Notes: a model not told the origin generated them from the sequence alone. A stretch of 15,288 nucleotides of DNA from Carnobacterium_A sp049673005 (GCF_049673005.1 NZ_JBATXB010000021.1:1-15288); one strand, 5' to 3'. Shown: positions 7,080-14,785, counted from the first letter of the stretch. Translations and numbers: made by a program.

Positions 7080-7784
7080 ATGAGAAGAAAGAATCTTCTT
7101 TATGTAGATATAGCTGAAGATATTCGTAAGAATATTTTGAATGGAGTGTATAAAGTAGGAGAATTAATGCCTACTGAGAATGAGCTTGAAGAAAAATACC
7201 AGGTTAGTAAAATAACTATCCGAAAAGCCATTGAGATTGTTTCAATGGATGGATATGTTGAAAAAAAGAGTGGATTAGGGACTAAAGTAATCAGTGACCG
7301 TCTCTTTAATAAATTGTCTAAAGCTACTTCATTTTCGAGTATTTTAGAAATGAATGGCAACACATTACGAAAAGAAATTTTATCTATTCAAGAAGTACAA
7401 ACGATTAATGAAGATGAACGGATACGTCAAACATTTAAACATAAGGCCTATAAAGTTACGAGGATTTACTATTTAAATGATGAGCCTTATAGTTATTTCG
7501 AACACTTTCTTCCTGTACTCGGAAGCATTGAGGTATTGAAAAGAATAGAAAAAATTTCTTTATATAAATGGTTAGCTGAATTTGATAAGAACGTTAGTCG
7601 GTTTGAAGACAGCTTTGAAGCAACAGAAGTGAAAGAGTCAGTGAGGGAGAAGTTAGCTACGAATCAAACTCATTTATTAAGAAGAGTTAGAAAGACGATT
7701 AGCACAAAGAACGAAATAATAGAAGTTTCTTATGGAAGTTATGACACAACAAAACACCCCTATTCAATTAATTATGAAGTATAA
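7080..7784 (+). CDS. GntR-family transcriptional regulator with UTRA domain (HutC subfamily)
   Basis: A 234-residue DNA-binding protein. Residues 5–70 form the GntR winged helix (ADIR-type first helix, then GELMPTENELEEKYQVS and ITIRKAIEIV as recognition region, then the wing GYVEKKSGLGT). Residues about 90–230 form a UTRA effector domain, ending in the usual YGSYDTTKHPYSINYEV block. HutC-type proteins bind small metabolites such as sugar phosphates, and most are local repressors. AAGGAGGG at 7067–7074 supports the ATG. The gene sits directly upstream of and codirectional with the amino-sugar-acid operon, so it very likely controls it; the effector may be the substrate or the 2-keto-3-deoxy intermediate. 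It may be partly read from the upstream operon, since no clear terminator separates them. Confidence 0.92.
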   Translation: MRRKNLLYVDIAEDIRKNILNGVYKVGELMPTENELEEKYQVSKITIRKAIEIVSMDGYVEKKSGLGTKVISDRLFNKLSKATSFSSILEMNGNTLRKEILSIQEVQTINEDERIRQTFKHKAYKVTRIYYLNDEPYSYFEHFLPVLGSIEVLKRIEKISLYKWLAEFDKNVSRFEDSFEATEVKESVREKLATNQTHLLRRVRKTISTKNEIIEVSYGSYDTTKHPYSINYEV

Positions 7785-7798
7785 ACAAGAAGAACGCC

Positions 7799-7848
7799 AA
7801 CGATAGTGAAGGGATATCGTTTACATTTAAACATTATAATGTTATGTT
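7799..7848 (+). promoter_or_regulatory. Promoter/operator region of the dga-type operon
   Basis: TTTACA (7820–7825) with a 17-base spacer and TATGTT (7843–7848) is the best-spaced promoter; an alternative -10, TATAAT at 7835–7840, lacks a good -35. Three inverted repeats are stacked here: AACGATA-N9-TATCGTT (7799–7821), GTTTA-N4-TAAAC (7819–7832), and a perfect 14-bp palindrome AACATTATAATGTT (7830–7843) lying between or on the -10 options. The palindrome is well placed for repression by the adjacent GntR protein. Which repeat is the operator cannot be told from the sequence. Confidence 0.55.
7812..7825 (-). promoter_or_regulatory. Candidate cre site (CcpA catabolite repression)
   Basis: On the minus strand this reads TGTAAACGATATCC, which fits the cre consensus TGWAANCGNTNWCA at every fixed position except the last. 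It covers the proposed -35, where CcpA binding would block transcription. A cre site is expected for an operon that degrades a secondary carbon source. Confidence 0.55.
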
Positions 7849-7878
7849 CTTTGTGATGGGAAATAAAGGAGGAATGGT

Positions 7879-8994
7879 ATGTTTGATCTCTATATAAAAA
7901 ATGGCAGAACTGTAGCCGGAGATAGAATAGAAATAGGTATTCTTAATGGTAAAATAGTTGCTTTAGAAAAAAAATTAGAAGTAAAGACAGCCATTAAAAC
8001 AATTGATTTAAAAAATAAGGGCTACATTTCAGCCGGTTGGATAGATGGGCACACGCATTGCTATGAAAAATTAACGTTGTATTATGATTCGCCAGACACA
8101 ATCGGATACAAACAGGGTGTGACAACGGTCATTGATGCCGGTTCAACAGGAGCAGACACCATTTCAGATTTTTATCAATTAGCCATTCAAGCTAAGACAA
8201 ACGTGTTTGCTTTAGTGAATATTTCTAAAACTGGAATCGTTCATCAAAATGAGTTATCCAATCTAGAAAACATACAAGAAAAATTAGTGTCTGATGTGAT
8301 AGCGAACTACCCTGACTTTGTAGTAGGGATTAAAGCTAGAATGAGCAAAACGGTCATTGGGGATAATGGAATTAGACCATTAGAATTGGCTAAATCTATT
8401 CAAAAAAAGAATTCCAATCTGCCTTTAATGGTTCATATTGGTTCGGCACCTCCCAATTTAGACAGGATCCTTTCTATTATGGAAAAAGGAGATATTTTAA
8501 CGCACTGTTACAACGGGAAACCGAATGGAATTCTAAATAAGAAAGGAAAAATCCATGAATTTGTGTGGGAAGGGTATCATAAAGGAATTTTATTTGATAT
8601 TGGTCATGGAACGGATAGTTTTAATTTTAATACAGCAGAACAAGCAAAAAGAGAAAAGTTGCCTTGTCCTATTATAAGTACAGATATTTACCATCGGAAT
8701 AGAGAACAGGGTCCCGTCTATAATTTTCCAACAGTTATGGAAAAGATGCTTTACTTAGGTTATTCATTAAGTGAAATGATACCAATGGCAACTACTAATC
8801 CTGCAAGAGCCTTTAATTTACCATTAAAAGGAGAACTGAAAATTGGTTACGATGCAGATCTGACTATTTTTAAAATAGAAAACAAGGAAAAAGAGTTAAT
8901 AGATTCAAATGGAAATACTAGAAAAACTCAACAGGTAGTGACCCCTTTACGCACGGTAGTTGGTGGCATTGAGTATACGTTAGGAGCTGGTTAG
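7879..8994 (+). CDS. Amidohydrolase-superfamily deacetylase (EF_0837 / cog3964 type)
   Basis: A 371-residue metal-dependent hydrolase with a TIM barrel. Metal-site residues are visible in order: DGHTH (His58, His60), Lys152 in VGIKARMSK (likely the carbamylated bridging lysine), His186 (VHIG), His209 (LTHCYNG) and Asp269 (STDIYH). It closely fits the group of E. faecalis EF_0837, often misnamed dihydroorotase or adenine deaminase; characterised cog3964 members hydrolyse acyl esters or amides of 2-hydroxy or 2-amino acids. AAAGGAGG at 7867–7874 sets the start. The next gene begins one base after its stop. In this operon it could remove an acyl group from an N- or O-acylated sugar acid before deamination; that is inferred from context. 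Family call firm, substrate uncertain. Confidence 0.85.
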   Translation: MFDLYIKNGRTVAGDRIEIGILNGKIVALEKKLEVKTAIKTIDLKNKGYISAGWIDGHTHCYEKLTLYYDSPDTIGYKQGVTTVIDAGSTGADTISDFYQLAIQAKTNVFALVNISKTGIVHQNELSNLENIQEKLVSDVIANYPDFVVGIKARMSKTVIGDNGIRPLELAKSIQKKNSNLPLMVHIGSAPPNLDRILSIMEKGDILTHCYNGKPNGILNKKGKIHEFVWEGYHKGILFDIGHGTDSFNFNTAEQAKREKLPCPIISTDIYHRNREQGPVYNFPTVMEKMLYLGYSLSEMIPMATTNPARAFNLPLKGELKIGYDADLTIFKIENKEKELIDSNGNTRKTQQVVTPLRTVVGGIEYTLGAG

Positions 8995-8995
8995 A

Positions 8996-10852
8996 ATGGA
9001 TTATTATAAAAAGTATGGGTTAAAAGAAGTGATAAACGCAAGTGGAAAGATGAGTATTCTGGGCGTGTCGACGGCTTCTCAAGAGGTTAGTGATGCAGGT
9101 GAATTTGGCTTACAGCATTTTTTTGAAATGGAAGACTTGGTTAAAAAAACGGGACAGTATATTGCACGTTTAATCGGAGCAGAAGACAGTACGATTGTTT
9201 CTTCCGCATCAGCTGGGATTGCCCAATCTGTTTCAGCCATTATAGGCAGAGGGAGTTCTTATCTGTTAACCCATCCTTACACAGACAAGATAACCAAACG
9301 TGAGATTATCCTTCCAAAAGGGCATAACGTAGATTACGGTACTCCCGTAGAAACAATGATAGAGCTAGGTGGTGGAAAAGTTAAGGAAGCAGGCTATGCC
9401 AACATGTGTACTTGCCAGCATATTGAATCAATGATTACCCAAGAAACGGCCGCCATTTTTTATGTAAAAAGTCACCATTGTGTTCAAAAAAGTATGCTTT
9501 CAATTGAAGAAGTGCTTCAGCTAGCTAAGAAACATCAGATTCCGCTAATTTTAGATGCTGCGGCAGAAGAAGAGTTATTTTCTTACGTCTCAATGGGAAT
9601 TGATTTAGTTATTTATAGCGGAGCAAAAGCTCTTGAGGGTCCTAGTTCAGGAATTGTGATTGGTAAGTCGGAGTTGATAGACTGGGTGCGATTGCAAAGC
9701 AAAGGAATAGGTCGAGCAATGAAAATTGGGAAAGAATCGATTCTAGGTTTAACGACAGCAATCGAAAACTATCTTACCAAAGAAGCTGAGACACCTGAAA
9801 ATATGAAAGCAAGACTCAATCCATTTATCAATGAACTAAATGCTATTTCTGGATTAACGTGTTGTGTAGCACAAGATAAAGCGGGTAGAAATATTTTTAG
9901 AGCTAAATTACTCATTGATGATGCTGTGCCTTTGACGGCTAAAGAACTAGTTGAAAAACTAAAACAAGGAAATCCAGCTATTTATACACGAGAATACGAA
10001 ATGAATAATGGCATTATTGAATTTGATATTCGAGCTGTAACAGAATTAGAACTTGCAGTAATAGCTAAAAGAGTAAAAGAAAGCATTACTTTATCTAAGA
10101 AAGGAGAAAAAATGACTAAAACGCCAAAATTTTTAGGAAACAAAATCTGCTTAAATGTTCTAGCAAACTCAATTGAGAACGCGAAAGAATGTTACGATGC
10201 AGCACAAGGACATATCGTCTTAGGTATTCTCTCAAAAAATTATGAAACGGATCAAGCAGCTATTGAAGAGATGAAGATATACCAAGAAGCTGTAGGAAAT
10301 GCTTTGTCCATTGGTCTTGGAGCTGGTGACCCCAACCAAAGCGAAATGGTAAGTCGGATTTCTAGCGAACTTCAACCTCAACATGTCAACCAAGTCTTTA
10401 CAGGGGTAGGTAAGACTAGAGCTTTACTGAATCAGGAACAAACAATTGTAAACGGATTGGTGTCGCCTACTAATAAAGTGGGAACGGTCTTAATTTCTAC
10501 AGGTCCTTTAAGTAGTCAAACGACTAAAGCAGAAGTCCCGATTGAAACAGCTATCGCGATGTTAAAAGATATGGGTGGAAGTTCAGTGAAATTTTATCCT
10601 ATGGATGGACTGAAATATAAAGAAGCGTATCTAGCAGTGGCAAAAGCCTGTGCTGAAAATGATTTTATTCTTGAACCTACTGGTGGAATTGATTTAGAAA
10701 ATTTTGAAGAAATACTCCAAATAGCTAGTGATGCAGGAGTGAAAAAGATTATTCCACACGTTTATAGTTCAATTATTGATCATGAAACGGGAGATACTAA
10801 CCCAAAAGATATAGAAGTGCTATATTCTATAATGAAAAAAGTGGGATTATAA
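8996..10852 (+). CDS. Fused DgaE-type PLP ammonia-lyase and DgaF-type 2-keto-3-deoxy-6-phosphogluconate aldolase
   Basis: A 618-residue, two-enzyme frame. Residues 1–372 are a SelA/DgaE-like PLP enzyme: Asp187 (ILDAAAEEE) would contact the pyridine nitrogen and Lys211 (YSGAKAL) is the likely Schiff-base lysine. In Salmonella, DgaE converts D-glucosaminate-6-phosphate to 2-keto-3-deoxygluconate-6-phosphate plus ammonia. Residues 373–618 match the EF_0839/DgaF aldolase (QPQHVNQVFTGVG, LISTGPLSS, Lys532 in GGSSVKFYP, EPTGGIDLENFEEI, PHVYSSIID), which splits that product to pyruvate and glyceraldehyde-3-phosphate. These are separate genes in the organisms I know. TTAGGAG (8980–8986) precedes the ATG. 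At the junction an AAAGGAG and an in-frame ATG at 10112 remain, so free aldolase may also be made. The fusion may be real or an indel/base-calling artefact. Confidence 0.85.
   Translation: MDYYKKYGLKEVINASGKMSILGVSTASQEVSDAGEFGLQHFFEMEDLVKKTGQYIARLIGAEDSTIVSSASAGIAQSVSAIIGRGSSYLLTHPYTDKITKREIILPKGHNVDYGTPVETMIELGGGKVKEAGYANMCTCQHIESMITQETAAIFYVKSHHCVQKSMLSIEEVLQLAKKHQIPLILDAAAEEELFSYVSMGIDLVIYSGAKALEGPSSGIVIGKSELIDWVRLQSKGIGRAMKIGKESILGLTTAIENYLTKEAETPENMKARLNPFINELNAISGLTCCVAQDKAGRNIFRAKLLIDDAVPLTAKELVEKLKQGNPAIYTREYEMNNGIIEFDIRAVTELELAVIAKRVKESITLSKKGEKMTKTPKFLGNKICLNVLANSIENAKECYDAAQGHIVLGILSKNYETDQAAIEEMKIYQEAVGNALSIGLGAGDPNQSEMVSRISSELQPQHVNQVFTGVGKTRALLNQEQTIVNGLVSPTNKVGTVLISTGPLSSQTTKAEVPIETAIAMLKDMGGSSVKFYPMDGLKYKEAYLAVAKACAENDFILEPTGGIDLENFEEILQIASDAGVKKIIPHVYSSIIDHETGDTNPKDIEVLYSIMKKVGL
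10100..10114 (+). promoter_or_regulatory. Internal ribosome binding site and ATG at the DgaE/DgaF junction
   Basis: AAAGGAG (10100–10106) lies five bases before an in-frame ATG (10112–10114, codon 373) that coincides with the usual N-terminus of DgaF-type aldolases (MTKTPKFLG). A TAA at 10096–10098, one frame away, sits just before it, reproducing a normal stop–Shine-Dalgarno–start intergenic layout. Internal initiation would give a 246-residue aldolase. Confidence 0.65.
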
Positions 10853-10870
10853 ATAGAGTAGGGGATTGCT

Positions 10871-11887
10871 ATGAATATACTAGCTTTTGGAGAAGTAATG
10901 ATGCGCTTAACTCCGCCTCATTATAAATTAATTGAGCAAACAGATTCGGTCGATTTAAGTTTTAGTGGAACGGGTTTGAATATAGCTAGTAATTTATCTC
11001 GTTTTGGCTATGATTCAACAGTAATGACTAGTTTACCAGACAACCAGGTAGGAAGAGCAGCTTCAAGTTATATGCGTAAATTAAACGTAATAGATACACA
11101 TGTAGTGTATAAAGGAAATCATATCGGCCTCTATTTCTTAGAGATGGGTTATGGAGGACGTCCTGCAGAAGTAACGTACCTTAATCGGTCAGAAAGCTCT
11201 TTTTCGAAAAGTCACAAAAGAAATTTTAACCTAGATAAAGCCATTTTAGACGCAGATATCATTCACCTTTGTGGGATTTCGTTGATGCTTAGTGAATCTG
11301 TCAGAGAGACTACGCATTATATTGCAAAAAAAGCGTCGCAATTAAATAAAACGGTTTGTTTTGATTTTAATTATCGTCCTAGTATAAGCAATGAAAAAGA
11401 TCATTATTGGGTGAAAGAGCACTATGAAAAAATACTCCCTTATTGTGATATTGTTTTCGGAGGAATACGAGATTTAACAGAGTTACTAGATTTTACTTTA
11501 GAGGAAGAATCGACTAATTTAATTGAAGACCTAAGAGCACTTAGTCAATTGTTTTTAGAGAGATACGATCTTACTTTTTTTTCAGGGACTATCCGTGACT
11601 ATGAAAACGAAAAGCAACGGTTAACAGGATTTATACGAAGTAAAAAGGAAGGATTTTTGACTAGTGATGGACATGAACTGTCTATTTTGGATAGGATTGG
11701 AACAGGAGATGCTTTTGCTTCAGGCATTATTACAGGGTTTATCGAGAAATGGTCAGCGGAACAGACACTAAGGTTTGCTATTTCTAATGCGGTATTGGCG
11801 CACACTACTTATGGAGATACGCCAGTAGTCAATAAGAAACTAGTTGAAGGGCATATGAATGGAAACCAAAACAATCTTTTGAGGTAA
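10871..11887 (+). CDS. kdgK: PfkB-family sugar kinase, probable 2-keto-3-deoxygluconate kinase
   Basis: A 338-residue ribokinase-fold enzyme. The N-terminus ILAFGEVMMRLTPP and the substrate-binding FSGTGLNIASNLSRFG (31–46) resemble KDG kinases, and the ATP/anion-hole motif DRIGTGDAFASG contains the catalytic base Asp280. AGGGGATT (10858–10865) precedes the ATG, 18 bases after the fused lyase/aldolase gene. It would phosphorylate 2-keto-3-deoxygluconate at C6 in the cytoplasm, feeding the aldolase. Its presence suggests the sugar acid enters without phosphate and the ammonia-lyase acts on free D-glucosaminate or a similar acid, unlike the PTS-based Salmonella Dga route, where no kinase is needed. 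PfkB substrate calls are error-prone; another ketodeoxy sugar acid or the amino-sugar acid itself is possible. Confidence 0.8.
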   Translation: MNILAFGEVMMRLTPPHYKLIEQTDSVDLSFSGTGLNIASNLSRFGYDSTVMTSLPDNQVGRAASSYMRKLNVIDTHVVYKGNHIGLYFLEMGYGGRPAEVTYLNRSESSFSKSHKRNFNLDKAILDADIIHLCGISLMLSESVRETTHYIAKKASQLNKTVCFDFNYRPSISNEKDHYWVKEHYEKILPYCDIVFGGIRDLTELLDFTLEEESTNLIEDLRALSQLFLERYDLTFFSGTIRDYENEKQRLTGFIRSKKEGFLTSDGHELSILDRIGTGDAFASGIITGFIEKWSAEQTLRFAISNAVLAHTTYGDTPVVNKKLVEGHMNGNQNNLLR

Positions 11888-11942
11888 ACCAAAGTGAGTT
11901 TTACGTTCGGGTCATTTTTTATTCAATAAACTAAAAAGTCGG

Positions 11943-12000
11943 ATACAAAAGACGTTGAGGATATTATTCCTCAACGTCTTTTGTATACTCTTTATTTTTT
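11943..12000. terminator. Bidirectional terminator between convergent operons
   Basis: A perfect 19-bp stem, 11943–11961 pairing with 11968–11986, with the loop TATTAT. On the plus strand it is followed by ACTCTTTATTTTTTT and ends the kdgK transcript; on the minus strand it is followed by a CCGACTTTTTAG tract and ends the transcript of the permease-prefix gene, whose stop codon lies only five bases from the stem. Confidence 0.88.
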
Positions 12001-12975
12001 TGGAAAGAAAAGATTTGAATTTTCAGCAATAGCTGCGAATATTCCGAAACTAATTCCTAAGATTGGAAAAATCATCCATCCGGGCGACCAGGTGTTAAAC
12101 AATAAACCTGAAATAACATAAATCCCTGCTGCAAGCGGAAAAATAATATTGGCTACTTTAGTGGTCATCCGTTCACTGGCAACTCTTTGTGGTGTATAGT
12201 CGCCTATAGAAAGGATTTTATTGTAGGTTGAGTGAGTAATACCAAAAAAAACAAGAAGAAAAACACCAGCAGAAACGAAACTGAGTAAAAAGATAAGCGG
12301 CCAAAACCGTTCTGATTCGAATAAGATCAATGGGAACAGCAGAAAGATAAGTCCCGCAAAACAAAATAGAACGCCTGTTGTAATGCCTTTTGCGAATGAA
12401 TGCTTAAATTCATTCATTTCTTGCATTAAATTAGAACGCGTAGAAGGATCCAGTAAAATGATTTTACCCTCTACACCGAATGACTGTTCTTTGATTCCAA
12501 AAATAATAAAAAGGCCAACGGCTGTGGAAATTAAAATAAATAAAGGAATTAGAGATACAAGAATAAGCTGATTGGACTGTAAAGAAGAGAGAAGGGGCAA
12601 ATAGGAAGAGAGTTCTTGAACAAATAAAGAGAGGGCTGGCGCGAATAGTATAAGGGAAACGCCTAGCGCGATGGCTAAACTAAACCTAGAACGATGAGTT
12701 TTAAATTCTTCAACCTCACTTTTTGACCAGTTCAGAATATGTTCTTCGGATGTTAACTCTTCAATAAAGTATGTTTCTTTGCCTAAATAGTCCTCTATTT
12801 GACCATATTCAGCTAAAACACGAGCAAGTGCTTCTTGCTCAGTAAAGTTTTCGGCTAATAATGTCGTGTAGTGTTTTTCCATATTTAACAACATGTCTTG
12901 CTTTAATTTAATCATTTCTGGTGTGTTAGGCTTTTGTTCGAAAACGGCATTGACGTAATGCAGTAGGATAGACAT
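11992..12975 (-). CDS. Six-TM membrane protein with N-terminal permease-prefix (DUF1700/HAAS-like) domain
   Basis: A 327-residue protein. Residues 1–65 form a helical prefix (EMIKLKQDMLLNMEKHY, then FTEQEALARVLAEYGQIEDYL) like the HAAS/DUF1700 or permease-prefix domain found at the N-terminus of PadR-controlled membrane proteins. Six likely membrane helices follow at about 99–119, 136–160, 198–220, 225–246, 273–293 and 299–316, with a cytoplasmic loop between helices 2 and 3. I chose the ATG at 12975 because AAAGGAG is eight bases upstream; an in-frame TTG at 12999 lies in front of that site. Such genes usually sit next to a PadR regulator, but none is seen here; the upstream neighbour is a K+ channel gene 61 bases away with no terminator between, so they may be cotranscribed. 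Function unknown. Confidence 0.78.
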   Translation of the reverse strand: MSILLHYVNAVFEQKPNTPEMIKLKQDMLLNMEKHYTTLLAENFTEQEALARVLAEYGQIEDYLGKETYFIEELTSEEHILNWSKSEVEEFKTHRSRFSLAIALGVSLILFAPALSLFVQELSSYLPLLSSLQSNQLILVSLIPLFILISTAVGLFIIFGIKEQSFGVEGKIILLDPSTRSNLMQEMNEFKHSFAKGITTGVLFCFAGLIFLLFPLILFESERFWPLIFLLSFVSAGVFLLVFFGITHSTYNKILSIGDYTPQRVASERMTTKVANIIFPLAAGIYVISGLLFNTWSPGWMIFPILGISFGIFAAIAENSNLFFPKK

Positions 12976-13036
12976 GATTTGAACTCCTTTCTGTAGCAAG
13001 TAGACAAATAAATGATCTTTTTAAAAAAAACTAAAA

Positions 13037-13831
13037 TTATCTGAGCTTTTCACCGCAATGAGGACAATAGGCACCATGGTCTTTATCTTGTATGACGGTT
13101 AATTGTTCAACGAATCCTGCAGATAAAATACCGGTTGGTATAGCGACCATTCCAACGCCTAAAAAAGTAATAATCATACCGAATAGTTTTCCACCGGTTG
13201 TAATGGGGTAAATGTCTCCATACCCTACTGTTAATAAAGAAGAAGAAGCCCTCCAAAAAGCAGAAAAGGCATTTGTGAAAACATCTGGTTGAGCATCGTG
13301 TTCGAGACTGTACATAAATAGAGAAGCAGCAGTCATTAAAATCAACACAATGAAAACAGATGAAAATAATTGTTGACGTTTACTCTTTAAGACATCTGTG
13401 ATGATATTCAAAGAGTCATAGTAGCTGTTGATCTGGAAAAGTCGCAAGATTCGAATGATTCGAAACGTTCGAAATGCAATGGTTCCGTTCGGAAAAAAGA
13501 AAGGCAAAAAGAAAGGGAAGAAGGACAAGAGATCAATTAGTCCAGTAAAAGAAAAAATATAAGTCAATCGAGCTTTTCTTTTTGAAAGACTAGGATAAAG
13601 GTAATTAGCGGTCCAAACTCTCAATCCGTACTCAAAGGCAAATATACCAACAGAAATGATTTCAATGCTGTGTATTAATCCAGTGTAGGAATAAGAACGA
13701 TCGAAAGTAGAGAAAATAGCTATCCCTAGATTTAATAAAATAGCTAAAACAATGGTAAAGTCAAAGGTACGACTAATGATATCTGTATCTCGTCCAATTT
13801 GAATGATTTCAAAGATTCTTTTTTTCTTCAT
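13037..13831 (-). CDS. Voltage-gated-type potassium channel (six TM, Kv-like)
   Basis: A 264-residue ion channel subunit. The voltage-sensor helices S1–S3 are at about 22–42, 52–72 (acidic Glu67) and 90–112 (Asp100). S4 carries four arginines every third residue (Arg121, 124, 127, 130). S5 is at 155–175, the selectivity filter TVGYGD at 201–206, and S6 at about 216–240 with a gating Pro-x-Gly (IPTG). Such proteins form tetramers in the cell membrane and pass K+ on depolarisation. After S6 there is no RCK or cyclic-nucleotide domain, only a short tail ending in CPHCGEKLR: one Cys pair (256, 259) like half of a zinc ribbon, which could complete a zinc site between subunits. AGAGG eight bases before the ATG supports the start. 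Confidence 0.92.
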   Translation of the reverse strand: MKKKRIFEIIQIGRDTDIISRTFDFTIVLAILLNLGIAIFSTFDRSYSYTGLIHSIEIISVGIFAFEYGLRVWTANYLYPSLSKRKARLTYIFSFTGLIDLLSFFPFFLPFFFPNGTIAFRTFRIIRILRLFQINSYYDSLNIITDVLKSKRQQLFSSVFIVLILMTAASLFMYSLEHDAQPDVFTNAFSAFWRASSSLLTVGYGDIYPITTGGKLFGMIITFLGVGMVAIPTGILSAGFVEQLTVIQDKDHGAYCPHCGEKLR

Positions 13832-13902
13832 ATTAAAACCTCTTTTTCAATAAATGTATGTAATGTAGTTGTTCCTATTGAGTAGATGATACGATTCAGA
13901 CT

Positions 13903-13953
13903 AAACTAAAAAGAAAGGAAGAAAAAGTCTCTTACGTTAACTTTTTCTTCCTT
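13903..13953 (-). terminator. Terminator of the aldo/keto reductase gene
   Basis: A perfect 14-bp stem (13915–13928 with 13940–13953) and an 11-base loop; read on the minus strand it is followed by TCTTTTTAGTTTAG. It starts 17 bases after the reductase stop and separates it from the K+ channel gene. Confidence 0.8.
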
Positions 13954-13969
13954 CATTTATAAAGAGTGT

Positions 13970-14785
13970 TTACTTATCGCGTACATCTTTCATAGCGTCT
14001 AATTTTTTAACGTCTTCTGGAGAAAGAGTAAAGTCGAGTTGACTATTCTCGATGATACGGCTTTCATGAGTTGATTTTGGTAAAGGTAAGGTATCTTTTT
14101 CTAAACAATAACGAATAGATAATTGGGCCGTTGTGACGCCATACTTTTTAGCCATATCCATTATTTCTGGACTGTTTAAAATATCTCCTGTTGCTAACGG
14201 TGAATATGCTTCGACAAGAATACTATTCTTTTTACAAAAATCTAACAGCTCTTTTTGATCTCGCCCAATATAGAAAGGGATTTGGTTAGCCATTGGTACA
14301 ATGTCACAGGCATCGATTAATGCTTGGATGTCTTGTTTTGAGAAGTTAGAAACGCCGATAGCACGGATCTTTCCATCAGTGTATAATTTTTCCATTGCTT
14401 TCCAAGTTTGTATATTTTCTTTTGTGCAGTCTTTACCGACTTCATCCCATGGCCAAGGCGCATGGATAAGGTAAAGATCGACATAGTCCATACCTAAATT
14501 TGTAAGAGTTTTATTGAAGGCCTCTAGTGTTTCATCGTATCCTTTAATGTCTGCAGGCAATTTACTTGTAAGAAAAATAGATTCACGAGGCAAGTCAAAA
14601 TCTTCGATAGCTTTTCCAACGTTTTCTTCGTTATGATAAGCTTGGGCAGTATCAATAAGAGTGTAGCCGTTTTTTAATGCCAATGTTACAGCATCATAAG
14701 CTTCCTCATTCGGGATTTGCCAAGTTCCAAAACCGATAGAGGGAATGTCAACACCGTTATGAAAAGTAAAATTTTTTTTATTCAC
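13970..14785 (-). CDS. Aldo/keto reductase (2,5-diketo-D-gluconate reductase-like)
   Basis: A 271-residue NADPH-dependent carbonyl reductase of normal family length. The catalytic tetrad is complete: Asp45 and Tyr50 (LIDTAQAYHNE), Lys75 (LTSKLPA) and His108 (LYLIHAPW). GFGTWQIP near the start, IGVSNFSKQDI, and the phosphate-clamp region LPLPKSTHESRIIEN near the C-terminus complete the AKR pattern. The start is a GTG at 14785, with AAGGAGG nine bases upstream; no ATG fits as well. It is transcribed alone, away from trpS and toward its own terminator. Members reduce aldehydes and ketones, including methylglyoxal and keto sugars, in the cytoplasm; the substrate cannot be read from the sequence. 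Confidence 0.92.
   Translation of the reverse strand: MNKKNFTFHNGVDIPSIGFGTWQIPNEEAYDAVTLALKNGYTLIDTAQAYHNEENVGKAIEDFDLPRESIFLTSKLPADIKGYDETLEAFNKTLTNLGMDYVDLYLIHAPWPWDEVGKDCTKENIQTWKAMEKLYTDGKIRAIGVSNFSKQDIQALIDACDIVPMANQIPFYIGRDQKELLDFCKKNSILVEAYSPLATGDILNSPEIMDMAKKYGVTTAQLSIRYCLEKDTLPLPKSTHESRIIENSQLDFTLSPEDVKKLDAMKDVRDK

Noticed and set aside
7100..7363. Antisense open frame inside the GntR regulator gene, and similar ones at 398–634, 2141–2329, 11599–11805 and 12383–12571
   Set aside because: They lie wholly inside well-supported genes, lack ribosome binding sites, and show no domain pattern.
10040..10114. Programmed ribosomal frameshift to the TAA at 10096
   Set aside because: No convincing slippery heptamer followed by a strong stem-loop was found; a past indel or base-calling error explains the junction more simply.
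13000..13036. Terminator between the K+ channel and the permease-prefix gene on the minus strand
   Set aside because: There is a T-rich stretch but no stable GC-containing stem before it.
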